From Methanobacteriota archaeon (GTDB lineage Archaea; Halobacteriota; Methanosarcinia; Methanosarcinales; Methanosarcinaceae), in NCBI GenBank assembly GCA_023399215.1, contig JAEWQJ010000043.1, positions 62,001 through 126,000 on the forward strand: DNA of 64,000 nt. Direction: 5' to 3'. Of the stretch, positions 54,964 to 63,554 are shown one piece after another. The notes beneath the pieces were generated by a model. The model had not been told where the DNA came from and did no database searches. It worked only from the letters and a program-made list of their open reading frames with translations. A program made the position numbers and the translations under genes. Each line of letters opens with the position of its first letter. Positions within the stretch are counted from its first letter, which is position 1.

Positions 54964-56418
54964 TTAAAGCATAATTACTCTGCTTCGATTCCCGATACTC
55001 AGTTCGATTTCTTCATTCAAGCCATACTTTGCATATGCATTAATGATCTGGATTTCGGAGTCAATATCAAGGTCTTCGATCACATAAGCCTGTTCTCCCC
55101 AGAGAGTTAACCTTATGCTGCCCGTTTCGTCTTTTAACTGGAGATTTGCAACCACGTTCTCGGTTCCATCTTCTCTTTCAAACTCTCGGAGTTCTCCTAT
55201 TTCGGAAACCTTACCCTGGACCGAATAGCTTTCCCCAGGGATAATATCAGCGATATCCGTAAACTTTTCTCTGTACTCAATCTCCTTTTCACTCTTCTGG
55301 ATTATTCCCCGGTTTCCAAGATTGAGTTCCACCTGCTGGTTGAAGGCATTTTCCCGAGAATAAGCATGAAGTACTTCTATGGTCTCGTCAAAATCGACTT
55401 CATCCAGAAAGCTGGTTTTTTCATCCCATAGAGTCAGCCTGATTTTTCCAGTGGAATCGCCAAGAAGAAGATTTCCGACTCTTCCGGTAGACCCGTCTTT
55501 TTTCTCAAAGGTCCGGATTTCCCCTATATCGAGTACTCTACCGGAAACGTTAATATTGTTCATATCAGCATTTATATCCTCAACTGGGATGAATTCCTCT
55601 TCATACTCGACTTTTTTCTCACTTTTCTTTATTATACTCCGGTTTCCCACCTGCAACTCAACTTTCTGGGTAAAGGCATTCTCCCGCGCATAAGCATTGA
55701 CCAGCTCCACAGTGTCTCCATATTCTATCTGGTTCAGAAACTCGGTCCTGTCGTCCCAGAGGGTCACTCTGACTGTGCCTGTACTGTCTCCAAGAAGCAA
55801 GTTTCCTACCTTTCCACTGGTGCCGTCTTTTCGCTGGAAGGTCCTTACCTCTGAAATTTCCAGGACTTTTCCTGTCAAATTCAGGTCTCCCATGCCGTCT
55901 TTTATATCCTTTATTTTCTGATTGTTGGCAGCTACATCGATGTCTTCTTCACTCTCGGCTAGGACTCCATTGTTTCCCACATTGACTTCCACTCCTGAGT
56001 ATCCCTGCTTCGCATAGCCGCTGATCTGGAGGGTTTGCCCTGCTACGATTTTTCCAGCCTTTATGAGATCTGCCATGTTGTCCCAGAGCGTTAGCCTAAT
56101 CTTGCCGGTTTCATCTCCAACAATTATATTTCCGACTCTACCTATCGTCCCGTCGTTTCGGGTAAATTCTTTGGTCTCAAAAACCGACACAACTTTTGCA
56201 ACAAAATTAATTTGTCCGCTTTCAGCTGTAATGTTTTCAATCTTTACACTGTCCCGACCTACATCCGAAAATCCAAGTTCGTTGGCAATCAGCATGGCAG
56301 CCATAGGTTCATCGCAAAGCCCTCCCATGCTTTCGACCTTTTCCTGTATACGTTGCAGGAAGTCTTCTTTACTGATAACATGGCTAAGTTTTTCATAGAT
56401 TGATTCAATATCTGTCAT
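54964..56418 (-). CDS. rpa: Replication protein A, four OB folds
   Basis: Single-stranded DNA-binding protein for replication and repair. The 484-residue protein has an N-terminal helical segment (1-65) and four tandem OB folds of about 105 residues each. They are recognisable by repeated cores: FTRNDGTIGRVGNIIVGDET, FQRKDGTSGKVGNLLLGDST, FEKKDGSTGRVGNLLLGDST and FEREDGTENVVANLQLKDET, each followed by (R/V)LTLW. No zinc finger is present. This matches the four-OB RPA1 type of Methanosarcina. The second and third folds are the most alike, suggesting recent internal duplication. The start ATG follows AAGGGGATAAT. Confidence 0.95.
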   Translation of the reverse strand: MTDIESIYEKLSHVISKEDFLQRIQEKVESMGGLCDEPMAAMLIANELGFSDVGRDSVKIENITAESGQINFVAKVVSVFETKEFTRNDGTIGRVGNIIVGDETGKIRLTLWDNMADLIKAGKIVAGQTLQISGYAKQGYSGVEVNVGNNGVLAESEEDIDVAANNQKIKDIKDGMGDLNLTGKVLEISEVRTFQRKDGTSGKVGNLLLGDSTGTVRVTLWDDRTEFLNQIEYGDTVELVNAYARENAFTQKVELQVGNRSIIKKSEKKVEYEEEFIPVEDINADMNNINVSGRVLDIGEIRTFEKKDGSTGRVGNLLLGDSTGKIRLTLWDEKTSFLDEVDFDETIEVLHAYSRENAFNQQVELNLGNRGIIQKSEKEIEYREKFTDIADIIPGESYSVQGKVSEIGELREFEREDGTENVVANLQLKDETGSIRLTLWGEQAYVIEDLDIDSEIQIINAYAKYGLNEEIELSIGNRSRVIML

Positions 56419-57109
56419 ATTATCCCCTTAATATATGATTTCTATTTTCAGTGTCTATTATTTGCCTCAATTCCTGCGGCAATAATTGTTAGTGACTATT
56501 AGTGACGGTTAATGCTTTGAATCCGGTTTAGCATTATGGCATAAAATTCAAAAACTGTTAAGAGATAAGTAGATTACAGGTTAGTAAATTGCAAATTTAC
56601 AAGTCTGAGCACATTAACTTTTTAATTACATCTTTTAATGAATGATAAGAATGGTCATAATCAAATACCTTCTAAAGTTCTTTTATTCTTTTTGATTTTA
56701 AGTTTGAACACGCGGCTGTCGAAGTACCTTATGTGCTACGATATGCAAGCCGTCTTACTAAAGATTACCGTGTGCCAGATGAAAGTATTTCTCAACAAAA
56801 CGGAATCAATAAATAAACTATACCCGTTTAATAAACTATGCCCATTTAATAAACTATGTTTATGCTTATCTTATTCTATCTCCCGCGGGCTTTCAAGCTA
56901 AAGATACCTGAAATCAAAGCTTGATATTCACTATTTTTCCTTGAATACCTTACTGAAGAACTCAGAGGTTTCCTGTTCTGCAAATTCCAGAAAATAAATT
57001 GAGGCAGAGGATAGCTGAGATACATAAAATTTTAGCTCTGCAACTTTGTCAAAAGAGAACTTAAAACAAAACCTTATTTATAGTAAAGTTTCATTATGTA
57101 CGTGATACC
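56419..57109. other. Intergenic region between divergent rpa and kptA
   Basis: No credible gene in 690 bases. Bases 56810-56865 contain three units of TTTAATAAACTATRCCC (17-18 bp); the open plus-strand frame across it is repeat-derived (YPFNKLCPFNKLCLC). The rest is AT-rich. A TATA-like TTATTTATAGTAAAG at 57073-57087 lies about 30 bases before the kptA ATG. Confidence 0.5.
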
Positions 57110-57733
57110 ATGATTCGAAAATGCACTGAGCACGGCTATTTTAGAGGAGGCAGCTGTCTGCAGTGTAAACTCCCTGGAAGATACCTGCTGGACGATAACA
57201 AGGAAGAAAAGCTTGGCAGGTTTGTATCTGGCGCTCTCCGGCATTTCCCAGAATCTGCAGGAGTTAAAATGGACAGATTCGGCTGGGTCAATCTCAACGA
57301 TTTCTGTGACGTTATGAGAAAGCGATACAGCTGGATGAGGAAGGAATACCTTTACGCGCTTGTAGAATCTGATGAAAAAGGAAGGTACGAGATCCGCGAT
57401 TCAAGAATCAGGGCACGTTACGGGCACTCTGTCGACATTGATCTGGATTACAGGGAAAGCGATTCTCCATATCTGTATTATGGGGCAAGCCCTGAAGAAG
57501 TTGATGTTCTGCTGGAGAACGGAATTTTTCCAATAAAGCAAAGATATGTCCATCTCAGCACTTCGTATGAAAAGGCAGTAGAAGTGGCTCTTATTCATAC
57601 TGAAAACCCTGTAATCCTTCAAATAGATGCCTTTAAAGCTCAGGAAGATGGGATCTCTCTCAAGCTTGCAACTGATGACATCGTACTTGCAGAAAAGATA
57701 CCTCCTGAATACCTTTTTGTCGTTGAAGATTGA
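57110..57733 (+). CDS. kptA: RNA 2'-phosphotransferase (Tpt1/KptA)
   Basis: NAD-dependent enzyme that removes an internal 2'-phosphate from RNA, forming ADP-ribose 1'',2''-cyclic phosphate; in eukaryotes it completes tRNA splicing. The 207-residue protein has an N-terminal zinc-finger-like CxxH...CxxC (MIRKCTEHGYFRGGSCLQCK) typical of archaeal members, then the winged-helix/RNA-binding and NAD-binding lobes with RARYGHS, LYYGASPEEV and KQRYVHLSTSYEKA (the R-H-R type catalytic positions). It converges on rtcA, another RNA-end enzyme. Confidence 0.93.
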   Translation: MIRKCTEHGYFRGGSCLQCKLPGRYLLDDNKEEKLGRFVSGALRHFPESAGVKMDRFGWVNLNDFCDVMRKRYSWMRKEYLYALVESDEKGRYEIRDSRIRARYGHSVDIDLDYRESDSPYLYYGASPEEVDVLLENGIFPIKQRYVHLSTSYEKAVEVALIHTENPVILQIDAFKAQEDGISLKLATDDIVLAEKIPPEYLFVVED

Positions 57734-57928
57734 TTATAAAGGGCTGAATTCAAAAGAATATATTAAAAATACTGATTGTTAAATTTTTAGCAAGTTATTT
57801 GTGGTACTTTTCCTGTTCTTTTCCTGTTCTTTTCTTTTCTTTCCTTTTTCTTTTACTTCCAATTTCCTTTTATCTTCTCTCTTTTACCTTTTGTTCCTCT
57901 TTTCTGTATCTATCTTTCCTTTTCTCTC
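57734..57928. terminator. Pyrimidine-rich region between convergent kptA and rtcA
   Basis: Bases 57800-57925 are almost all T and C on the plus strand (TTCCTGTTC/TTTTCTTTCC repeats), a likely termination zone for kptA. No hairpin is clear. Confidence 0.45.
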
Positions 57929-58924
57929 TCAACTCACGGACACTTCAAAAAGGCCTTCTTTTTTTTCTATCCTGAATTTGACATCCAGAAACTGTTCAGT
58001 AACCCAGATATTTGTCGTAGTATGAAGAGAAAGTTCACGGACAGTGTAAGAACTATTTCCTGCGAGGGCCATGTACGGTATTAGCTGGTCTGCTAGATGT
58101 GTGTCCACCGAGGCTCCTGATCTAATTTCAAGAATAATTTCATCGGCAGCATGTTTGCCTACTTTCTCTGCGGGAAGTCCTCTTTCCCCGAGTGCACTCC
58201 CACCTATATAGCCCGTCCAGAGGGTTATCCCACTTCCAGTGGAAAAAGCTTCAAAGGATTGAGTTTCAATTTGAGAGGGATATCCGGCTTCCATTAAGCT
58301 CGTACTGGCAGCTGCAGCCTGGCGTAAAGGTACATGGGCCGGAAGATTCGAAGCGTGAGAGATTCCCTTGATTTCTTCCTTTTCTTTTAAAAAATGAAAT
58401 CCTCGCAGCCTGCACGGTTTAAAATAAGCTGAAACATTTCCCCCTCCTTTAGGGTAGTAACCATGTTCTTTCAAAGTTATGCTGCCTGAATATCCAAGTT
58501 GCTCCAGAGCCCTGAAAGTTATATGCTGTAGGTAGTCTATTGTTGGAGACCAGGCCACGTCGGTTCCCCCTTTTATAGTGAATTCGACCTTCTTTTTTGC
58601 AAACGGCAGGGCAGGCATAATGCACTGGAGGAGCAGGGTTATGCTTCCTGCAGTCCCGATATCAATATCATACTTACCCCCCTCTATTTCCACTGGAATA
58701 AAAGAAATTTCAGTAGAGCCTGGAAAAAGTCCAGATATCTGAGCTTTACAGATCCTGGCTGCAGTTTCTAGTGCCTTTAAATGCTGCTGTTTCAGGCCTG
58801 GATTTGGCCTGTTTTTTCTGATATTAGTAATCCTTATCCCTTTTCCGGTAATTGCAGAAAGAGCAACAGCTGTTCTGACCAACTGCCCTCCTCCTTCACC
58901 ATAAGAGCCGTCGATCTCTAACAT
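57929..58924 (-). CDS. rtcA: RNA 3'-terminal phosphate cyclase
   Basis: Converts RNA 3'-phosphate ends to 2',3'-cyclic phosphates with ATP. The 331-residue protein begins MLEIDGSYGEGGGQLVRTAVALS, the RtcA signature, and shows the RPNPGLKQQHL segment, GGTDVAWSPTIDYL, HGYYPKGGG and the catalytic histidine in VDTHLADQLIPYMAL. The ATG at 58924 has GGAGG six bases upstream. It lies directly downstream of the flavoprotein gene (69 bases) on the same strand. Confidence 0.95.
   Translation of the reverse strand: MLEIDGSYGEGGGQLVRTAVALSAITGKGIRITNIRKNRPNPGLKQQHLKALETAARICKAQISGLFPGSTEISFIPVEIEGGKYDIDIGTAGSITLLLQCIMPALPFAKKKVEFTIKGGTDVAWSPTIDYLQHITFRALEQLGYSGSITLKEHGYYPKGGGNVSAYFKPCRLRGFHFLKEKEEIKGISHASNLPAHVPLRQAAAASTSLMEAGYPSQIETQSFEAFSTGSGITLWTGYIGGSALGERGLPAEKVGKHAADEIILEIRSGASVDTHLADQLIPYMALAGNSSYTVRELSLHTTTNIWVTEQFLDVKFRIEKKEGLFEVSVS
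58677..58699 (-). other. ORB-like motif within rtcA
   Basis: On the coding strand TTCCAGTGGAAATAGAGGGG encodes IPVEIEGG of RtcA but fits the ORB consensus as well as the origin copies do. It may be coincidence in a coding sequence. Confidence 0.4.
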
Positions 58925-58993
58925 TCGCTTCCTCCACATTTTCCTGATTTCATCTTACGTTATCCTGCTGCTTTCCATTTGCTTTGCTTCCAT

Positions 58994-60496
58994 TTACTTT
59001 GCTTCTATTTGCTTTCCTTTCTTTTCCTTTATATTTCGGATTGCAGCTTTTACAGCTGGTCTGAGAGGATCCACAAGCATAGAGACCGGTGGTGCATAGC
59101 AAGTCTCCAGGTCAAGAAGGTCTCTAATTGTAGCTTTCTTTCGGATTGCTAGGGAAAGGGCATCGATCCTTTCCTTTATCCCCTCTCCTCCGACAAGTTG
59201 CGCCCCCACCAGAACATCGTCTTTGAACAGGAGTTTAATGCACAGGTCTTTACGGCCCGGATAATAGGAAGCTCTTGTACGCCCCCTTGAAAATCCTGTG
59301 TTTATATTTATTCCATGGCTTTCAGCCTCTTTTGAGGTAATGCCAACTCCGCCAAATTGTAAATCTCCTGCCACGGCTACCCAGGGGTTGGCAAGTGGCC
59401 CGAGAGGAGTACGTTTTCCTGTTATATTATTGCCGATTATGTCGGCCATATGCCGGGCTGTCGTGCCAAGCTGATTTAATTTTGCTTCTCCTGTTATAAG
59501 GTCTATTACTTCCACACATTCCCCGCCTGCATACACATAGGGAAGAAATTCTTCTCCTGCCTTATTTCTTGCCTTATCTCCTGCCTTAACCTGGAGCATT
59601 TCATTTACAATTATTCCTCCTGCTTTCCCGATTTCGATACCGGCCTCCAGAGCAAGGGATACCTCAGGTCTAATTCCACTTGCAAGAAGTATAAGATCTA
59701 CAGGAAGCTGCCTATCCCCTACATATAGTGTTTTTTCTTTCCAGAAATTTTCAGGATAAACAGCAAGTTTACCGGAGATGACCTCAATCCCGAGACTTTC
59801 CAGATGTTCTCTTATGATTTCGGAAATGTTAGGGTCCAGTTGTCTGGAAAGCAGGTTTTTACTCCGGCTTATGAGGAAGATTTTAATTTTCCTTTTTGAA
59901 AGTGCCACTGCACACTCTATTCCTATTGTTCCTGCGCCTATTATGCAAACTCTCTCAACAGTTTCCAGGGCTTTTTCAAAAAGCACTCCATCATCAAGAT
60001 TCCTCAGAGTAAAAACACCGTAAGGGAGCACATTCGTGCTGCCTATTAGAGGTATAAAGGGAAGGCTACCTGTGGCGATAACGAGTTTGTCAAAAGGATA
60101 AGTCCCTTCTCCTGTCCGAACAACTTTTAAATCCAGGTCTATTGAGCTGACACACTCGTTTAGCCTGACATCTATTCGATTTCTTTTGAAAAAATCTCTG
60201 GGTTTCACTATTAATTTTTCAAAGCTCTCAATTTCCCGGCCCAGAACAAAAGGGATTCCGCAGTGGCTGTAAGCAGTATGGGAATCTCTTGAAATTACGG
60301 TAATCTCAAAATCGCTCTGTCTTCTAATTTTGGTAGCAACAGCCATGCCACAGGCTCCCCCTCCTATAATAACCACTTTTACGGGATCTTTTTTTTCGAT
60401 GTTCTGTGTGGATACTGCTCCCTGAAATTTTTCGTTAGCTTTGGCTGTTTTCTGGATTTCATCTACAACGCTTTTTGTGTCAAAATCGCTTCCCAT
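58994..60496 (-). CDS. FAD-dependent pyridine nucleotide-disulfide oxidoreductase (CoA-disulfide reductase/NADH oxidase type)
   Basis: A 500-residue flavoprotein. An FAD-binding fold opens at about 36 (VVIIGGGACGMAVATKIRR), the single active cysteine sits in AYSHCGIPFVLG (about 78), the NAD(P)H site is VCIIGAGTIGIECAVAL (about 187), and YAGGECVEV precedes a C-terminal interface domain. One conserved cysteine and not a CxxxxC pair is the feature of CoA-disulfide reductases, NADH oxidases and peroxidases. The role may be oxygen or disulfide-stress defence, or CoM/CoB-related thiol metabolism. The N-terminal 35 residues are extra and hydrophilic. Confidence 0.87.
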   Translation of the reverse strand: MGSDFDTKSVVDEIQKTAKANEKFQGAVSTQNIEKKDPVKVVIIGGGACGMAVATKIRRQSDFEITVISRDSHTAYSHCGIPFVLGREIESFEKLIVKPRDFFKRNRIDVRLNECVSSIDLDLKVVRTGEGTYPFDKLVIATGSLPFIPLIGSTNVLPYGVFTLRNLDDGVLFEKALETVERVCIIGAGTIGIECAVALSKRKIKIFLISRSKNLLSRQLDPNISEIIREHLESLGIEVISGKLAVYPENFWKEKTLYVGDRQLPVDLILLASGIRPEVSLALEAGIEIGKAGGIIVNEMLQVKAGDKARNKAGEEFLPYVYAGGECVEVIDLITGEAKLNQLGTTARHMADIIGNNITGKRTPLGPLANPWVAVAGDLQFGGVGITSKEAESHGININTGFSRGRTRASYYPGRKDLCIKLLFKDDVLVGAQLVGGEGIKERIDALSLAIRKKATIRDLLDLETCYAPPVSMLVDPLRPAVKAAIRNIKEKKGKQIEAK

Positions 60497-60681
60497 ACTC
60501 TCAATAATTGTGTTTCACGCCTATTATAAGTATTTAAGTATCCGAAAAGCTTTCATTAACGAGTAGGGAATTCTCAAAGTGATTTATCAAGGCTATTTGA
60601 TCAGGCACTTTTGAAAGACAAGTTATTTGAAAATCTGTCCTTCACACATGAAAATACACCTGCATAATCCGAAAAAAGCAC

Positions 60682-60795
60682 GAAAAGGACTTATAGTGTT
60701 CAGGGGGGCTGAACGAGCGAGTTTGGGAGTGGGGGGTTAGTACATAAAAAAGTTTCTATGTCTCGCCCGTTCAATTTTTTACAAGTCTTTTTTTT
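60682..60795 (+). ncRNA. Candidate structured RNA or palindromic element
   Basis: Nested complementarity: AAAAGGACTT (60684-) pairs with AAGTCTTTTT (60783-), GAACGAGCGAG (60711-60721) with CTCGCCCGTTC (60762-60772, one mismatch), and an inner hairpin GTTCAG-ggggg-CTGAAC (60698-60714). A G-rich single-stranded part (GGGAGTGGGGGG) lies between. T-runs follow at once (TTTTTT, TTTTTTTTTT), as in a terminator. The RNA family is not recognised. Confidence 0.4.
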
Positions 60796-61335
60796 TATAT
60801 ATACTTTTCTAAATTTTCGACTCTAATATTTTTTAAAATTTTCTATATTTCCTATGACCTGTTCTGAAAGACTTCTTCTGGAGTTGTTTTGAAAGTCTCT
60901 TATCTTCAAGACATCATAAATGAAAAATGACTTTGATTTGATAAAACTCTTTAAATAACCACAAAGTTCTTAAATCCTGCCGGCATTAAATACATGAATT
61001 TAAAACATATGACGCACAGGGTTCCTCATTTGCCGAGACTCCTTTAAAGGCGGGAGGAAACTGTTTTGTCAGATCATATCATTGATTAACAACTTCACCT
61101 ATTCACCATTGCTAAATTCGTAAAGATAATCCAACGTAACTAATCAATATGCAAATATAATAAAACTTCAGATTTACTACATTATCACTCAGGGTTAAAA
61201 TACTATTCAACGTAAAACTGGAATTATATCTCATCACCCATGAAGTAAAAGTCAAAAAGTGCTCTCGATAAACCTGATACATATTTCACTTACCGCTTAC
61301 CAGTTATCACTACAGAGCCCATAAACCACGGGATA

Positions 61336-61380
61336 GGGCGTCTGGCACATATCGGCTTCATGCCCGGATTGCCCGTTTTT
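61336..61380 (+). ncRNA. Candidate small hairpin RNA/terminator
   Basis: GGGC (61336) pairs with GCCC (61371) around an inner GGCA/TGCC pair, followed by GTTTTT. The block is GC-rich within an AT-rich region. Evidence is only local complementarity. Confidence 0.25.
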
Positions 61381-62000
61381 AAGGGTATTTCTTGAAAATC
61401 TCAGTTATCAGGCTAATTGAAATGCGAACTTTTTTTGGCTTTTGGCGCTGAAGTTTATCTCAGGGTCATAATAAAAACTTATGTTAGGAAAAGGGCTTTC
61501 GAGCAGATATTGGAAAGTCTCAGGAACAATGCAGGTATTATTGTCTGCTCATTTGAAAGTTAAGAGATTCTAGATCTAAGAGAGCCTTAAGCCAGGCTAA
61601 CTCAGGTCCGGAACTTTACCAGGTTCTCATAAGGTAAGAGCTTCCACTCGATCATGTAAATTTCTGGCACTCTACCGGATAAGGTCTTCTGGCATAAGTA
61701 TAATGTAAACTCAGGCAGGTTCGGAACTATCTTTCCGGCTACAGTTCTAGTTAATTCTTAAATCTGCCCCTTCAAGGGTGTTTTATCCCTGGTCCGTAAT
61801 ATCTGATTTTTTACTATTTTTGCATTGTCCAGGGCTTTACGAGTTTTCGGAGTTTAGAGAATAGTTTATGTTATCAGAAAACTCGACGGATCTAATTCCA
61901 AAATACAATTAATTGTAACTGTTAGGAATGAAATTCCTAGTGAATTTAATTTAATAAATCTATCACGATAAATCATTCACAATATATGAGGAGAATTCAC

Positions 62001-63554
62001 ATGCAAAATACGGATACTACAAAATACATCATTCATTCTAAGATTAATGCAGATGGGGTAATTGAACGTCCTGATATCGTAGGCGCGATCTTTGGGCAAA
62101 CTGAGGGATTACTCGGGGCTGATCTTGATCTCCGTGACCTACAAAAAACTGGCAGGATTGGCAGGATCGAGGTAATGGTTACAGCTAAAGGAGGAAAGAC
62201 CAAAGGAAATATCTTTGTTCCCTCAAGCCTTGATAAGGTCGAAACCTCAATTCTTGCCGCGTCGCTTGAGACCATTGATAGAGTAGGGCCATGCAGTGCC
62301 AAAATCGAGGTTTTCCAGGTAGAAGACGTAAGAGCTGTAAAGCGAAAGAAGATTATTGAAAGGGCAAAACTCATTTTTACCAAAATGTTCGATGAGACCG
62401 TTCCCGAATCCCAGGAGCTGGCCGATGAAGTCCGACAGTCCGTAAGAGTCGATGAACTTACTTACTATGGAAAGTCCAGAATTCCCTGTGGGCCGAATGT
62501 AATTAACTCAGATGCCATCATTATTCTCGAGGGAAGGGCTGACATTCTGAACCTGCTCCGCTATGGTATAAAGAATACCATATGCGTAGGGGGAACAAAC
62601 ATTCCTCCGGAAGTTGCAGAGCTTACTAAAAAGAAAACAGTAACAGCGTTTACTGATGGAGACCGTGGAGGAGAACTCATAATACGTGAGCTCCTGCAGG
62701 TGGCAGACATCGACTATGTTGCCCGTGCTCCTGATGGAAAATGTGTAGAGGACCTTGTCCAGAAAGAAGTTATACGAGCTCTTCGTCGGAAAGTTCCTGT
62801 AGAGCAGATCATCGAGAAATACGGAATCCAGGAGAGGGAAGGTGAAGAAGGTGCCAGAGTGGAGAGAGGCTCCAAAAGAAAGATAAGGGCACCTGAAATT
62901 GCTCCCAGGATTACTGAAAAGAAGCTGCACAAGCGTGTTAAAGTTCACAGGGTCTCTTCAAAGCCAGACCTTTACGAGGAGGAACTTTCGGAAGAAGCAG
63001 CGAAAGGAAAAAAATCTATAAAAGCTTTTGAAAAGGTTTCTGAAAAAACTGCTGAGAAAGTCTCGGACATGGTTCCTGCGACTACAGAAAAAGTCAAAAC
63101 GAGATATATCGTCGCAAAACCTCATATTTCATCAAGGACAGTTTCTGCTGTTGCCAGAGTTCCCAGAGAAAAGCCTGCCGAGAAGGTTCCTGCAGCTGTC
63201 AAAGTTCCTGGAGGTGAGGCGGTCAGAGTCTCTCCTGCTCCGGTAAAGACGGTCCCAGTTTCTCCTGAAGCCACTAGGTTCAGACCTCATGTCGAAGCTC
63301 TGAAAGGAACTTTAACGGCCAGAATTCTTGACTCCCAGGATAAGGTAATAGAGGAGATTGCGGTACGGGACCTTGCGAGCAGGCTGAAAACCTATAAAGA
63401 AAACATCCAGAGCGTAGTTTTTGATGGCGTAATTACTCAGAGGCTCGTTGATATTGCCTCAAGTAATGCAATTAAGAACCTTATAGGTGTAAAGATAGGG
63501 AACATAGCTAAGGTTCCTGCTGATATGGAAGTTTTGACCGCAAGCATGCTTTGA
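62001..63554 (+). CDS. dnaG: DnaG-type primase (archaeal)
   Basis: Archaeal DnaG, a Toprim protein with primase activity that also associates with the RNA exosome. The 517-residue protein has the archaeal N-terminal domain (1-165), the Toprim motifs LEGRAD (Glu177, Asp181) and FTDGDRGG (Asp219, Asp221), a Lys/Glu/Pro/Val-rich linker (about 275-420, with repeats such as EKVSEKTAEKVSDM and EKVPAAVKVPG) and a conserved C-terminal domain (430-517). The ATG at 62001 follows GAGGAG at eight bases; an ATG 15 bases earlier overlaps that site and is unlikely. The long low-complexity linker is the most variable part. Confidence 0.95.
   Translation: MQNTDTTKYIIHSKINADGVIERPDIVGAIFGQTEGLLGADLDLRDLQKTGRIGRIEVMVTAKGGKTKGNIFVPSSLDKVETSILAASLETIDRVGPCSAKIEVFQVEDVRAVKRKKIIERAKLIFTKMFDETVPESQELADEVRQSVRVDELTYYGKSRIPCGPNVINSDAIIILEGRADILNLLRYGIKNTICVGGTNIPPEVAELTKKKTVTAFTDGDRGGELIIRELLQVADIDYVARAPDGKCVEDLVQKEVIRALRRKVPVEQIIEKYGIQEREGEEGARVERGSKRKIRAPEIAPRITEKKLHKRVKVHRVSSKPDLYEEELSEEAAKGKKSIKAFEKVSEKTAEKVSDMVPATTEKVKTRYIVAKPHISSRTVSAVARVPREKPAEKVPAAVKVPGGEAVRVSPAPVKTVPVSPEATRFRPHVEALKGTLTARILDSQDKVIEEIAVRDLASRLKTYKENIQSVVFDGVITQRLVDIASSNAIKNLIGVKIGNIAKVPADMEVLTASML

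Larger units (their letters stand above)
60497..62000. other. 1.5-kb gene-free region before dnaG
   Basis: No ORF is supported. Unlike most gaps here, several parts are not AT-rich: 60680-60795 (nested hairpin), 61020-61065 (GTTCCTC ... GAGGAAAC), 61330-61375 (GGGC/GCCC and GGCA/TGCC nested pairs) and 61600-61790. This suggests one or more structured RNAs or a decayed gene. The ribosome-binding site GAGGAG of dnaG is at 61988. Confidence 0.5.

Noticed and set aside
56638..56901. Plus-strand frame of 87 codons upstream of kptA
   Set aside because: Its second half is a translated tandem repeat and the rest has no coding features.
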